From: Myxococcus hansupus
GTDB lineage: Bacteria > Myxococcota > Myxococcia > Myxococcales > Myxococcaceae
Assembly: GCF_000280925.3 (NCBI RefSeq)
Contig: NZ_CP012109.1
Coordinates: 4,546,501-4,610,500, forward strand
Direction of reading: 5' to 3'
Length of the DNA stretch: 64,000 bases
Shown here: positions 6,799-16,084 of the stretch, piece by piece
Layout: each line of letters opens with the position of its first letter
Position numbering within the stretch: position 1 is the first letter of the stretch
The notes under the pieces: generated by a model
What the model was told of the DNA's origin: nothing
The model's input: the letters and a program-made list of their open reading frames with translations, nothing else
The model's database searches: none
Translations under genes and position numbers: made by a program

Positions 6799-9264
6799 TT
6801 GGCCCACGGTTCGCCGCCGATCTCCGAGGATCGCGTCCCGATCGCGCAGACTCAGACGCTGGTCGCCCATACCCCCTACGTCCCTCCCGACAAATCTCCG
6901 GCGGAGATGACGATGCGGGCGTTGGTGCTCGGCTCGCTGCTGGGCATCGTCTTCGCCGCCTCCTCCGTGTACCTGGCCATCAAGGTCGGCCTCACGGTCT
7001 CCGCGTCGATTCCGGTGGCGGTGCTCTCCATCGCCATCTTCCGGGCCCTGGGCAACGCCAGCATCCTGGAGAACACCATCGTCCAGACGACGGGTTCGGC
7101 CGGTGAGTCGCTCGCCTTCGGCGTGGCGGCCGCCCTGCCCGCCTTGCTCCTGCTGGGCTACGACATCAGCCTCACCCATGCCTTCCTCACGGCGGCGCTG
7201 GGCGGTGTGCTCGGCGTGCTGATGATGATTCCGCTGCGCCAGGGCCTCATCGTCCAGGAGCACGGGAAGCTCCCCTACCCCGAAGGCACCGCCAGCGCGG
7301 ACGTGCTCATCGTCGGCGAGCAGGGCGGCACCAACGCGCGCACCGTCATCGCCGGCTTCGTGGTGGGCGGCGTCTACAAGCTCGCCTACTCCGGCATGAA
7401 GCTGTTCCGCGAGGTGCTGAGCACGCCGCTCAAGGGCCTCAAGAGCGCCACCCTCTCCACCGAGGTGAGCCCGGAGCTGCTGGGCGTGGGCTACATCATC
7501 GGCCCCCGCGTGGCGGCCATCACCTTCGCCGGCGGCGTGCTGAGCTACCTCATCCTCATCCCCGCCATCTCCTTCTTCGGCGGTGGGCTGGAGACGCCGC
7601 TGCTGATGCACAACGGCCTGCTCATCCGGGACATGTCGCCGGACCAGATTCGCAACGCGTACGTGCTCTACATCGGCGCGGGCGCGGTGGCGACGGGCGG
7701 CCTCATCAGCCTCATCCGCTCCCTGCCCACCATCGTCGGCGCGTTCAAGCGCAGCCTGGAGACGCTCAAGGCCTCGCGGGGTCAGGGCGCCGCGCCGCAG
7801 TTGCTGCGCACCGAGCAGGACCTGCCCATCACCGTGGTGCTGGGTGGCAGCGCGGCCCTGGTGCTGGCCATCTGGCTGGCGCCGCCGCTGGAGGTGAACT
7901 TCATCTCCGCCGTCCTCATCGTCATCTTCGGCTTCTTCTTCGTCACGGTGAGCGCGCGCATCACCGGTGAGATTGGCAGCTCCTCCAACCCCATCTCCGG
8001 CATGGTGGTGGCCACGCTGCTCATCACCTGCCTCGTCTACCTGCTCGCGGGCTGGACGTCGTCGCAGGACCGCTTCATGGCCCTCACCACGGCGGCCATC
8101 GTCGGCATCGCCGCGTCGAACGGCGGCACCACCGCGCAGGACCTCAAGACGGCCTTCCTGGTGGGCGGCACCCCCAAGCGCCAGCAGGTGGCGCTCTTCG
8201 TCGGCGTGCTCACCAGCGCGATGTTCATTGGCCTGGTGCTGGTGACGCTCAACCGCGGCGCCACCGTCACCATCCCGGAGCCCCACCCCGGCGTAGCGGT
8301 GACGCAGATGTCCGACGAGACGCGCGTCCAGCACACCTTCCCGTGGACCGTCTCCGCCGAGACGCTGGCGTCGCGCGGCCTGGACGAGGCGGCGCTGCGC
8401 AAGGCCGTGTGGGCGCAGGGCTACGAGCTGAACGCCCAGGGCGGCGCGCTGGAGCTGCGCAGTTGGCGGGACGTGTCGCCGCAGGAGCTGGGCGCGGTGA
8501 CGCTCAACCTGCCCACGGGCGCGCCGGCGAAGATCGCGGACCTGGGCGCCGTCGCCGCGGGCTCGAAGCGGACCTACAAGGAAGGCTACGTGCGCGGCGC
8601 GGACACCCCGGTGCCCGCCGGCAAGTACCTGGTCGATGAGGCGGGCGCCATCCAGTACGTGGTGGACCCGGGCATCGGCGGCCGCATCAGCGTGTACGAA
8701 GGTCAGCAGCTCACGCGCTACGCGGCGCCCAAGGCCCAGCTCTTCTCGCTCATCATCGACGGCATCCTCACCCAGAAGCTGCCGTGGGACCTGGTGCTGC
8801 TGGGCGTGTTCATCGCGCTGATGCTGGAGCTGTGCGGGGTGTCGTCGCTGCCCTTCGCGGTGGGCGTCTACCTGCCCATCAGCAGCAGCGCGCCGCTCTT
8901 CGTGGGCGGCGTCGTGCGCTACATCGTGGACCGCGTGCGCGGCGCCGAGTCCGACTTCTCGCCCGGCACCCTGCTCTCGTCCGGCTTCATCGCCGGTGGC
9001 TCCATCGCGGGCGTGCTCATCGCGTTCCTCGAAATCGCCACCGACGGCGCCGGCACCCGCGCGCTCAACCTCCCCGCCCTGCTGGGCAACCAAGGGGGCC
9101 TGGGCGCCTTCCTGAACGCCGTGGGCGAGAGCGAGCACGCGCACCCGCTGTGGTCCAACCTCTGGGGCCTGATGTTCTTCGCCGGCCTCACGGCGTTCCT
9201 GCTGCGCTCCGCCCTCAAGGGTCAGAGCGCCGCCATGTCTCCGCCGCCGCAGAAGGACGCGTGA
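6799..9264 (+). CDS. OPT-family oligopeptide transporter
   Basis: 821 residues, inner-membrane transporter of the oligopeptide/metal-chelate OPT family. About 15 hydrophobic segments fall in two blocks, residues about 40-490 and 650-810. Typical stretches are GSAGESLAFGVAAALPALLL and the NGGTTAQDLKTAFLVGGTP motif. Between the blocks lies a hydrophilic insert of about 160 residues (roughly 490-650) with no membrane segments. The start is set at TTG 6799 because AAGGAG at 6785-6790 is eight bases upstream; the open frame before it is unconserved. The substrate cannot be told from sequence. A perfect hairpin follows the stop. Confidence 0.87.
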   Translation: MAHGSPPISEDRVPIAQTQTLVAHTPYVPPDKSPAEMTMRALVLGSLLGIVFAASSVYLAIKVGLTVSASIPVAVLSIAIFRALGNASILENTIVQTTGSAGESLAFGVAAALPALLLLGYDISLTHAFLTAALGGVLGVLMMIPLRQGLIVQEHGKLPYPEGTASADVLIVGEQGGTNARTVIAGFVVGGVYKLAYSGMKLFREVLSTPLKGLKSATLSTEVSPELLGVGYIIGPRVAAITFAGGVLSYLILIPAISFFGGGLETPLLMHNGLLIRDMSPDQIRNAYVLYIGAGAVATGGLISLIRSLPTIVGAFKRSLETLKASRGQGAAPQLLRTEQDLPITVVLGGSAALVLAIWLAPPLEVNFISAVLIVIFGFFFVTVSARITGEIGSSSNPISGMVVATLLITCLVYLLAGWTSSQDRFMALTTAAIVGIAASNGGTTAQDLKTAFLVGGTPKRQQVALFVGVLTSAMFIGLVLVTLNRGATVTIPEPHPGVAVTQMSDETRVQHTFPWTVSAETLASRGLDEAALRKAVWAQGYELNAQGGALELRSWRDVSPQELGAVTLNLPTGAPAKIADLGAVAAGSKRTYKEGYVRGADTPVPAGKYLVDEAGAIQYVVDPGIGGRISVYEGQQLTRYAAPKAQLFSLIIDGILTQKLPWDLVLLGVFIALMLELCGVSSLPFAVGVYLPISSSAPLFVGGVVRYIVDRVRGAESDFSPGTLLSSGFIAGGSIAGVLIAFLEIATDGAGTRALNLPALLGNQGGLGAFLNAVGESEHAHPLWSNLWGLMFFAGLTAFLLRSALKGQSAAMSPPPQKDA

Positions 9265-9296
9265 GCCGCGCGTAGGACTCGGCTGAGTCACCCTGG

Positions 9297-9320
9297 GGCG
9301 GCGAGGACAACCTCGCCGCC
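9297..9320 (+). terminator. Hairpin terminator after the OPT gene
   Basis: A perfect 10-bp stem GGCGGCGAGG/CCTCGCCGCC (9297-9306 with 9311-9320) with the loop ACAA, 32 bases after the stop. The following bases TCAGTCATTT are only mildly T-rich. It lies between convergent genes and may serve both. Confidence 0.6.
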
Positions 9321-9393
9321 TCAGTCATTTCCGGGCCCCGGGCTCCTTCCTGAATCCTTGTCCAGGAGGCCGCGCGCACCCACCCGTGCGGGC

Positions 9394-9726
9394 TCAAAGC
9401 TGCGGGTGCGAATCCGGGCTGTCGACAGGGCCGGACACCGGCGCCACCGGCCCCTCGGCGCAGACGTATTCCGTCCGCAGCGGCGCGACGATGCCGAAGG
9501 TCACCGCGAAGACGGCGGGCCCCCACCAGGGCCAGGACACATCCACGCGAGAGAAGCCGTGACGACACTCCGGAGCCGTCACGTTCGACGTCGTCAGCCC
9601 GGCCACGAGACTGAAGCCCGTCTGTTCCCTCGGCGCGCCTTCACGCGGCGCGCCCGAGCGCAGGCTCATCCGGAAACACCCCGGCAGTGACATCAGCAGC
9701 AATACACACGTCATCAACCGCGCCAT
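9394..9726 (-). CDS. Small predicted lipoprotein
   Basis: 110 residues. The N-terminus MARLMTCVLLLMSLPGC is a lipoprotein signal with lipobox LPGC, so Cys17 would be acylated. The rest contains a possible hydrophobic segment (WWGPAVFAVTFGIVAPL) and a few Cys residues. The ATG at 9726 is chosen because it places the signal peptide correctly and GGAGGGAG lies a short way upstream. I recognise no family. It is divergent from the HEAT-repeat gene (156-base gap) and convergent with the OPT gene. Confidence 0.55.
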   Translation of the reverse strand: MARLMTCVLLLMSLPGCFRMSLRSGAPREGAPREQTGFSLVAGLTTSNVTAPECRHGFSRVDVSWPWWGPAVFAVTFGIVAPLRTEYVCAEGPVAPVSGPVDSPDSHPQL

Positions 9727-9882
9727 GGACGTCCGCTCCCTCCAGTGGATGACGCATGTGGCAATACAACCTGGAATTCCCGCATCCCCAAGGCCTGTCA
9801 CCGCGACGTCACCAAGTCCCGGGACTTCCACGGGACGTCTCCTGGGTGACTGTCCAAAATCGGGTTAGGCTTGGGTGACAGC

Positions 9883-11649
9883 ATGGCCCACCCCCCTAAA
9901 GCCAGCCAGGAATCCACCGCGGAGCCCCAGCTTTCGCCCGAGGCGAAAGAGAAGGTCGAGCTGGCGAAGAACTTCGCCTTCCACCTGCTCAAGGGCATCA
10001 AGCAAATCGGGATGTATCGTCACAACGAGTCGCGCTTCCCGGAGTTCCTGGGGAAGGCGCTCGAGTCGGTCTCCCAATACACCGAGAAGTTCGGCCCCGT
10101 CTCCATGAAGGTGGAGCAGCAGAACTTCATGCTGCTCGGCGAGCCGTTGTTCTCCGAGGACACGCCGCTCCCCTACAAGTTCTTCCGCGACGGCATCCGG
10201 CAGCTCATCTTCCGGCCGGGCCTCACGGTGGAGGAGCTGGTGACCTTCACGCTCATCGCGCTGTCCGAGCCGGAGCGCGGCGCGGAGGACGTGCTGGCGC
10301 AGCTCTGGCGCGCGAGCATGGAGCACGTCGAGTACGTGGTGGTGGAAGGCTTCTCCATGGAGAACGCCTCCGAGGAAGAGGTGCAGGTCGAGGTGGACAA
10401 GGTGGTGGGCTACCTCTACTCGCGCCTACAGACGAACTCGGATGACTACCTGCGCTTCGCGCGCGTGTCCGCAGAGGACCTGGACGCCAAGCTGGACGGC
10501 GTGGAGCAGATTCGCGGCCTCGTCGTGGGCGGCCGGCATGCCTCGGACGACCTGAAGGCGAAGCTCCAGCGCGAGGTCATGGAGGAGGAGAACGCGCGGC
10601 TCTTCCCCAAGCTGGTGAGCGCCGTGTTCCAGGTGGTGGAAGGCGGCGTGGATGACGCGTCGCTGCTCGAGGAGATCTTCGTGCAGCTCCTGGACATGCT
10701 CCTCATCCAGGACGACTTCGGCACCATCAACCAGATTGTCCTCAAGCTGCGCGCGCTGTCCCAGCGCGACGGCAGCAGCGACCTGGAGCAGATGCTGGAG
10801 AACTTCCTCCACAAGATGGGCGAGGAGCAGCGCCTGATGCGCGTGGGCGAGTCGCTGAAGACGACCCGGCCCAAGAATCCCGCCGATGTGTCGCGCTATC
10901 TCCAGGTGTTGGGCCGCGACTCCATCCTTCCCCTGCTGACGGTACTGGAGAGCATCGAGGTCGCGGACAACCGCACGCTGCTGTGCGACGCGCTCGCGGG
11001 TTTCGCGCGCGAGCTGCCCGAGCCCTTCGTCGCGCGGCTGATGTCAGACCGGCCGCAGACAGTGCGCGACATGGTCTACATCCTGGAGAAGAGCAACCAC
11101 CCGGACCGGGTGAAGATGTTCGGCCAGGTGCTGAAGAGCCCCAACCTGGTGGTGAAGCTGGAGGTCATCAACATCATCGGCCGGGGTCGCACCGGCGACG
11201 CGCGGCGCATCATCGTGGACGCGCTCGCGGACCCCATCTCCCAGATTCGCATGCTGGCGGCGAAGCTGCTGCCCGAGTTCGACCGGGACAAGGGCTACGT
11301 CGACCTGATGCGGCTGGTGCGCGAGCAGGGCTTCGAGAAGAAGACGCCCGATGAGCGCGCGGCGGTGTACTCGGCCATCGGCTCCACGGGCACCCCGGGT
11401 GCCTTGTCGATGATGCAGCAGATGCTGGCGACGAAGCCCTCGCTGCTCAACAAGAAGCGGGTGTTGGAGGACAAGCTGATGGCCATCCACGGCCTGGGCG
11501 GCGCGTGCTCCATCCAGGGTTACAAGATGTTGCAGGCGGTGGTGGAGGACAAGTCACAGCCCCTGGAGGTCCTCACCTCGGCGCGCAAGGCGATGTACCA
11601 GACGAAGAAGGCGCTCTTCGGAGACTCGGCGCTGTCCGAGGAGGCATAG
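9883..11649 (+). CDS. HEAT-repeat protein with a conserved N-terminal module
   Basis: 588 residues, no signal peptide or membrane segment, so probably cytoplasmic. Residues 25-120 form a module containing LAKNFAFHLLKGIKQIGMY, RHNESRFPEFLGKALE and the strand-like FMLLGEPLF. Residues about 300-580 hold helical HEAT/PBS-lyase-like repeats such as VVKLEVINIIGRGRTGDARR and ALADPISQIRMLAAKLLPEF. The ATG at 9883 lies 12 bases after an in-frame TTG; the ATG is preferred. The next gene starts four bases after the stop, so the two form an operon. The N-terminal module resembles that of the next protein. Function unknown; a scaffold role is inferred from HEAT repeats. Confidence 0.7.
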   Translation: MAHPPKASQESTAEPQLSPEAKEKVELAKNFAFHLLKGIKQIGMYRHNESRFPEFLGKALESVSQYTEKFGPVSMKVEQQNFMLLGEPLFSEDTPLPYKFFRDGIRQLIFRPGLTVEELVTFTLIALSEPERGAEDVLAQLWRASMEHVEYVVVEGFSMENASEEEVQVEVDKVVGYLYSRLQTNSDDYLRFARVSAEDLDAKLDGVEQIRGLVVGGRHASDDLKAKLQREVMEEENARLFPKLVSAVFQVVEGGVDDASLLEEIFVQLLDMLLIQDDFGTINQIVLKLRALSQRDGSSDLEQMLENFLHKMGEEQRLMRVGESLKTTRPKNPADVSRYLQVLGRDSILPLLTVLESIEVADNRTLLCDALAGFARELPEPFVARLMSDRPQTVRDMVYILEKSNHPDRVKMFGQVLKSPNLVVKLEVINIIGRGRTGDARRIIVDALADPISQIRMLAAKLLPEFDRDKGYVDLMRLVREQGFEKKTPDERAAVYSAIGSTGTPGALSMMQQMLATKPSLLNKKRVLEDKLMAIHGLGGACSIQGYKMLQAVVEDKSQPLEVLTSARKAMYQTKKALFGDSALSEEA

Positions 11650-11653
11650 GCAC

Positions 11654-12964
11654 ATGGCCGAGAATCTGAAAATCACCCAGGCCCAGGAAGAGAACACCAA
11701 CGAGTTCGGCCGCGAGCACAACGAGAAGCTCCAGAGCCTGGCGCGCTCGCTGGTGGCCGGCCTGTACATGCTGGTGCGCTCGGTGAAGATGTATGACCCG
11801 GAGAACGCGGTCTTCCAGAAGCCGCTGCACCAGCTCCAGGACATCATCAATCAAATCATCGGCAAGGAAGGCCGCCTGGAGCTCACGGGCGTCAAGGAGT
11901 CCTTCTACCTGAACGGCATGCTGGTGAAGGTGGACCTCAACTCCATCGAGAACCAGCGCTACCTGCTGTCGGAGATGCGCTCCAAGGACGTGGGCGGCTT
12001 CACGCTCACCAAGCCCGTCACCGTTCCGGAGCTGAAGAACTTCGTCTGGATCTTCAGCAAGGAGCAGACGGCCGCGTCCGAAGAGGACGGCCTGTCCAAC
12101 CGCAAGCTGCTCAACATGCGGGTGGCCAAGTTCTCCAAGATCAAGGAGAAGCTGAACAAGGACCTGGACAACCCGGGCGACCAGAAGGTGGACCGCAAGA
12201 AGTACGCGATGACCATCTACGCTCGCGCGGTGTTCTTCCTCTCCAAGTACCTGGAGTCGGTGCGCGCCGGGAAGCCCATCAACGCCTCCAAGGCGCTGCG
12301 GCTGGTGCAGGACTTCGTCGACATCTCGTACGAGCAGCGCACGCACTTCCTGGGCATGACGACCATGCGGCGCGAGGACGACTACCTCGTGTACCACCAG
12401 GTCAACGTGTGCCTCATGAGCGTCGTCTTCGGCGCGGAGCTGGGCCTGACGAAGCCGCAGCTCCGCGACTTGGGCTACATCGCCCTCTTCCACGACGCCG
12501 GCATGGCCACGCTGTCGGAGGAGCTGTCGACGAAGCGCGGCGCGCTGACGGCCGAGGAGAAGCTGGTGGTGCAGCGCGCGCCACTCGTCTCCGTGCGCAA
12601 CATCCTGATGGAGAAGGGCTTCAGCCGCTCCACGCTGCTGCGCGTGGTGACGACGTTCGAGCACAAGACGGACTTCGGCACCGCGGTGCGCGACTCACGC
12701 GGCAACATCCAGATGATCATCCCGAAGACGAACCTCGGGGTGTACGCGAAGGTCATCGCCATCTGCGACGCGTACGACGCGCTCACCTCGAAGCGGCCCT
12801 ACCGCGACGCGTATGGGCCCGAGGTCGCCCTGATGCTCATGTGGTCGGAGATGCGGAACAAGTTCGACCCGGAGCTGCTGTCCGTCTTCATGCGGGTGAT
12901 GGCCATCCAGCCCGTGAAGGTGCTGTCGAAGCGCCAGCAGTCGCTCAGCGTGTCCGGCCTGTAG
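11654..12964 (+). CDS. HD-GYP-like protein with degenerate active site
   Basis: 436 residues. The N-terminal module (26-125: LARSLVAGLYMLVRSVKMYD, FYLNGMLV) resembles that of the preceding gene product. The C-terminal half follows the HD-GYP plan: DYLVYHQVNVCLMSVVFG, FHDAGM (His280, Asp281), a later helix, and YDALTSKRPYRDAYG, which is well kept. The usual HHE and DGxGYP signatures are altered: FEHKTDFG stands where they would be. HD-GYP enzymes hydrolyse cyclic di-GMP; with these losses it may be a binding or structural protein. Its 3' end overlaps convergent rluD by 20 bases. Confidence 0.75.
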   Translation: MAENLKITQAQEENTNEFGREHNEKLQSLARSLVAGLYMLVRSVKMYDPENAVFQKPLHQLQDIINQIIGKEGRLELTGVKESFYLNGMLVKVDLNSIENQRYLLSEMRSKDVGGFTLTKPVTVPELKNFVWIFSKEQTAASEEDGLSNRKLLNMRVAKFSKIKEKLNKDLDNPGDQKVDRKKYAMTIYARAVFFLSKYLESVRAGKPINASKALRLVQDFVDISYEQRTHFLGMTTMRREDDYLVYHQVNVCLMSVVFGAELGLTKPQLRDLGYIALFHDAGMATLSEELSTKRGALTAEEKLVVQRAPLVSVRNILMEKGFSRSTLLRVVTTFEHKTDFGTAVRDSRGNIQMIIPKTNLGVYAKVIAICDAYDALTSKRPYRDAYGPEVALMLMWSEMRNKFDPELLSVFMRVMAIQPVKVLSKRQQSLSVSGL

Positions 12965-13964
12965 TCCGCTTGCGGGTCGGCGCCTTCCGGGCCGCGGGGG
13001 CTTCACGCACCGGCGCGGGGGCGCTGCCTCGCAGCAGCGTCAGCGCCGCGTCGAGGTCCGGCGGGATGGGCGCCTCCAGCTTCAGGGCCTTGCCCGTGCG
13101 CGGGTGCTCGAAGGCCAGGCGCCAGGCATGCAGCGCCTGCCGGCCCAGCTTCTCCTGCACCTCGGCCGCGGCGCCCTTCGCCTTGCGCCCGGCGCCGTAG
13201 AGCGCGTCGCACAGCAGCGGGTGCCCGGCCTCGGCCAGGTGCACGCGAATCTGGTGCGTGCGGCCGGTGAGCAGGTCCACCTCCACCAGCGCCGCGCCGT
13301 CGAAGGACTCGAGGACGCGGAACAAGGTGATGGCGGTCTTCCCCTCCTTCACCTTGCCGGTGAAGCGCTGCCGGTGGATGGGGTGACGGCCGTAGAGCGT
13401 CTCGATGCGGCCTTCCGCGGGCGGCACGCCGTGCACCAGCGCGAGGTACGTCTTCTCCACCGCGCGCGTCTTGAAGGCCTTCTGCAGCGCCACCAGCGCC
13501 TGCTCGTTCTTCGCCACGACGAGGCAGCCGGTGGTGTCCTTGTCGAGCCGGTGGACGATGCCGGGCCGCAGCTCGCCGCCCACGCCGGCCAGGTCCTTCA
13601 CCCGGTGCAGCAGCGCGTTGACGAGCGTGCCGGAGGCGTGCCCCGCGCCAGGGTGCACCACCATGCCCGCGGCCTTGTCGACGACGACGAGGTCACGGTC
13701 CTCGTGCAGCACGGCGAGGGGCAGCTCCTCGGCCAGCGGAACGGCGGGGACCGGCGCGGGAATGTGGAGGACGAGCAGCTCGCCGCCGCGCAGCCTTCGG
13801 GCCGGCTTGGCGGGCTGGCCGTCGGAGAGGACGTGTCCGTCCTCGATGAGGCCATGGATGCGCGAGCGCGTGAGGTCCGGGAAGGCGCGCGCGAGATACT
13901 GGTCCACGCGCTCGCCGCGGGCTTCGGGCGGAGCGCGGTGCTCTCGCGTGTCGGGCGCTACCAC
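12945..13964 (-). CDS. rluD: 23S rRNA pseudouridine synthase, RluD type
   Basis: 339 residues. An S4 RNA-binding domain at about 15-70 (ERVDQYLARAFPDLTRSRIHGLIEDG) is followed by the RluA-family catalytic domain. The catalytic Asp141 lies in HRLDKDTTG, and TGRTHQIRVHL is further on. RluD makes pseudouridines in helix 69 of 23S rRNA; the S4 domain and length favour RluD over RluA. Start is GTG 13964 and lacks a clear ribosome binding site. The C-terminal 30 residues are a basic, Ala/Pro/Arg-rich tail. It follows the 87-residue gene by 10 bases and is probably co-transcribed. Confidence 0.88.
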   Translation of the reverse strand: MVAPDTREHRAPPEARGERVDQYLARAFPDLTRSRIHGLIEDGHVLSDGQPAKPARRLRGGELLVLHIPAPVPAVPLAEELPLAVLHEDRDLVVVDKAAGMVVHPGAGHASGTLVNALLHRVKDLAGVGGELRPGIVHRLDKDTTGCLVVAKNEQALVALQKAFKTRAVEKTYLALVHGVPPAEGRIETLYGRHPIHRQRFTGKVKEGKTAITLFRVLESFDGAALVEVDLLTGRTHQIRVHLAEAGHPLLCDALYGAGRKAKGAAAEVQEKLGRQALHAWRLAFEHPRTGKALKLEAPIPPDLDAALTLLRGSAPAPVREAPAARKAPTRKRTTGRTR

Positions 13965-13974
13965 GGGGCGGGGG

Positions 13975-14238
13975 TTACCAGATCTTCGACTTCACATGCG
14001 CCTTCGAGCGCAGGACGATGTCGTTCACCGCCCGCTCGAAGAAGTTCATCTTCGTGAAGATCTCCTGGCTGACGCGGCTCTTGTAGAGCTCGCGGCCCTC
14101 TTCCAGTTCCTCCTTGAGGACCTCGAAGAGGTTGTCCTGCTCGATTCCCTTGATGATCTTCTGCTCGTTGTAGAGCGAGATATCCGAGGCAATCGCACGG
14201 GCGAGCCGCATCGCCTTGATCTTTTCCTCGTCCGTCAT
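13975..14238 (-). CDS. Conserved small protein of unknown function
   Basis: 87 residues, charged and largely helical (IASDISLYNEQKIIKGIEQ, FEVLKEELEEGRELYKSRV), with no signal peptide, membrane segment or metal motif. The ATG is at 14238. Codon use and lack of low complexity suggest a real gene. It lies between the J-HTH gene upstream (85-base gap) and rluD downstream (10-base gap) on the same strand, so it is probably co-transcribed with rluD. I recognise no family. Confidence 0.65.
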   Translation of the reverse strand: MTDEEKIKAMRLARAIASDISLYNEQKIIKGIEQDNLFEVLKEELEEGRELYKSRVSQEIFTKMNFFERAVNDIVLRSKAHVKSKIW

Positions 14239-14323
14239 CGTGCTACCTACTTAGGCAGCGGCGGAAGGCGAGTCAACTTTCCTCGCAACCGCGGTGACTT
14301 CAGGACGCCGGACGCCGGCGCCC

Positions 14324-16084
14324 CTACTTCTTGCCCGACTTCTCAGAAGCCAGCGCCAGGTAGCTCTTGGACACCCGGAGCGGATCCAACCCCAGCTCCC
14401 GGGCGAGGTTCATCAGGATACCTCGCAGGTAGACCGCCGCCGGGAGCGCGGTGTAGCGGTCCGCCTCGACGTTCTCCAGGTGGCCCCGGGTGATGCGCGT
14501 CCGGTCCGCGACCTGCTGGAGGGTCATTCCCCGGGCCTCGCGCACCTGGCGGAGCAGTTCGCCGTTGAACTCGGCGTCCGACGGGATGTCCGGGATACGA
14601 GGGCGAGGCTCACGGGCACGGGACGCGACCTGGGACACCTGGGCCAGGGCCGCCTCCGCCGTGGCGATGGCGGTGTCCTGGGCAATCTGCGGCGCGTCGC
14701 CCAGGGGCCGTCCGGGACGGGACGCGGGACGGGACGGTTCGGGCTGAGGCTCGGCGGCGGTCGGCGCGCGGACCGGAATGATGGCCGCGGATTCGGGCAC
14801 GGTCGGCGCCGCGCGTGACACGTCTGGCACCGAAGCGGTGGCGACTGGCGCGGCCGACTGGACCGGCGCTGAGGGCAGCCCCGAAGACACGACCGGCGCG
14901 GCGACAGCCCCCGCGTCCGGAGCGGCTCCGCCGGTCGATGCCACTGGGGCCTGGGTCGGCGACGCAGTGACGGGCGTGGCGGGAGTTCCCACGTCCGCAG
15001 CGGCCCCCCCGGCAGACTCCGCTGGAGATTGAGCAGGCGCAACCGCGACGGGCGCGGCGGTACTCCCTACCTCCGGAGCAGCACCACCGGCTGGTGCCGC
15101 AGCCACCTGGGCAGGCGCCGCGGCGACGACCGCCGGAATCACCGGAGCGACAGCAGCGGACGAGCTTGGGGCCACCGGCACTGCGGTCTGCGTGGAGGCC
15201 ACGGGCGGCGCAGCCGGCACTGCCTCAGAAGCAACCGCCCCCACGGGAGCGGTGGCCACTGGCGACGCCGCAACGGGCCCAGCCGCCTGCACTGTCTCTG
15301 GAGAGACCGTCCCCACCGAAGCAGCTCGCACCGGCGGCGTCTCGGTTGAAACGACCACAGGCGCGGCCGGCTGAACTGGCTCGGGCGAAGCGCTCCCCAA
15401 GGCCGCTGGCGGAGTCGGCACGGGCGCGGCAGCCGCCGGCGCCACGGGCTGCATCGACGCAGCGGGCACATCCACCGCGCTGCCCAGGCTCTGCGTGTCC
15501 TGCAGCGAGCTGGACACATACGCGAACGAGAAGCCTCGGAAGAACGAGGCCCGGAAATCCGCCTGCCCCGTAGGCACCGCCACCGGAGACGCGTCGTCCT
15601 GCGACGCCGTGTCGGCGCCCTGCCCTGCCGCCTCCCGCTCCCCGCTCGCGTCCTCCGAGCCCTCTACCGGCGCCTCTCGCACTGCCCCTGCCCTCCCATT
15701 CGTCCCCGTCTCGGGGCCCTGTGTCGAAAGAGGCGCAGTCTGATCTTCCCCAGTGGACGCGGCAACCCCAACCCGCTCGGGCTCCGCACGCTTTTCCTCC
15801 ACCGCGCCCCCGGTGGACACGGCCTCCATCAGCCGCCGCGCGGGCAACCCGAGGTCCTTGTCGTATTCGGCACGCAGGTCCTCGTCGGAGAGAATCTCCA
15901 GGGCCTCGGCCATCCGGGCGCGGAGCCCGTCGACCTGCCCCTCGTCCACGAGCGCATAGACGGCGATGGAGTCCGGCGAATACAGCTCCATCAACCGCGC
16001 ATACGCCGCCCGAATCTCCTCGAGGGGCGCGGTGACGGGGACTTCGAGAATCTCGTAATAGGTCTGCTGCTCGAAAGGCTTCAT
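14324..16084 (-). CDS. J-domain-like / helix-turn-helix protein with long Ala-Pro-Val linker
   Basis: 586 residues in three parts. Residues 5-80 resemble a DnaJ J-domain (YYEILEVPVTAPLEEIRAAY, ALEILSDEDLRAEYDKD), but the HPD motif that activates DnaK is replaced by YSPDS (35-39). Residues about 100-500 are low-complexity Ala/Pro/Val/Ser, probably disordered. Residues 510-586 carry a RodZ-like HTH (LRQVREARGMTLQQVADRTR, then HLENVEADRY). No membrane segment is present, unlike RodZ. Its ATG overlaps the stop of the MinD-like gene (ATGA), so the two proteins are made together and probably interact. Role inferred: adaptor or DNA-binding partner of the ATPase. Confidence 0.75.
   Translation of the reverse strand: MKPFEQQTYYEILEVPVTAPLEEIRAAYARLMELYSPDSIAVYALVDEGQVDGLRARMAEALEILSDEDLRAEYDKDLGLPARRLMEAVSTGGAVEEKRAEPERVGVAASTGEDQTAPLSTQGPETGTNGRAGAVREAPVEGSEDASGEREAAGQGADTASQDDASPVAVPTGQADFRASFFRGFSFAYVSSSLQDTQSLGSAVDVPAASMQPVAPAAAAPVPTPPAALGSASPEPVQPAAPVVVSTETPPVRAASVGTVSPETVQAAGPVAASPVATAPVGAVASEAVPAAPPVASTQTAVPVAPSSSAAVAPVIPAVVAAAPAQVAAAPAGGAAPEVGSTAAPVAVAPAQSPAESAGGAAADVGTPATPVTASPTQAPVASTGGAAPDAGAVAAPVVSSGLPSAPVQSAAPVATASVPDVSRAAPTVPESAAIIPVRAPTAAEPQPEPSRPASRPGRPLGDAPQIAQDTAIATAEAALAQVSQVASRAREPRPRIPDIPSDAEFNGELLRQVREARGMTLQQVADRTRITRGHLENVEADRYTALPAAVYLRGILMNLARELGLDPLRVSKSYLALASEKSGKK

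Noticed and set aside
6760-9291. A very long open frame on the minus strand opposite the OPT gene
   Set aside because: It is His/Gln/Arg-rich nonsense typical of GC-rich shadows; the + strand protein has clear membrane and family features.
14490-15573. Open frames on the + strand across the Ala/Pro/Val linker of the J-HTH gene
   Set aside because: They are shadows of low-complexity sequence; the minus frame has folded domains at both ends.
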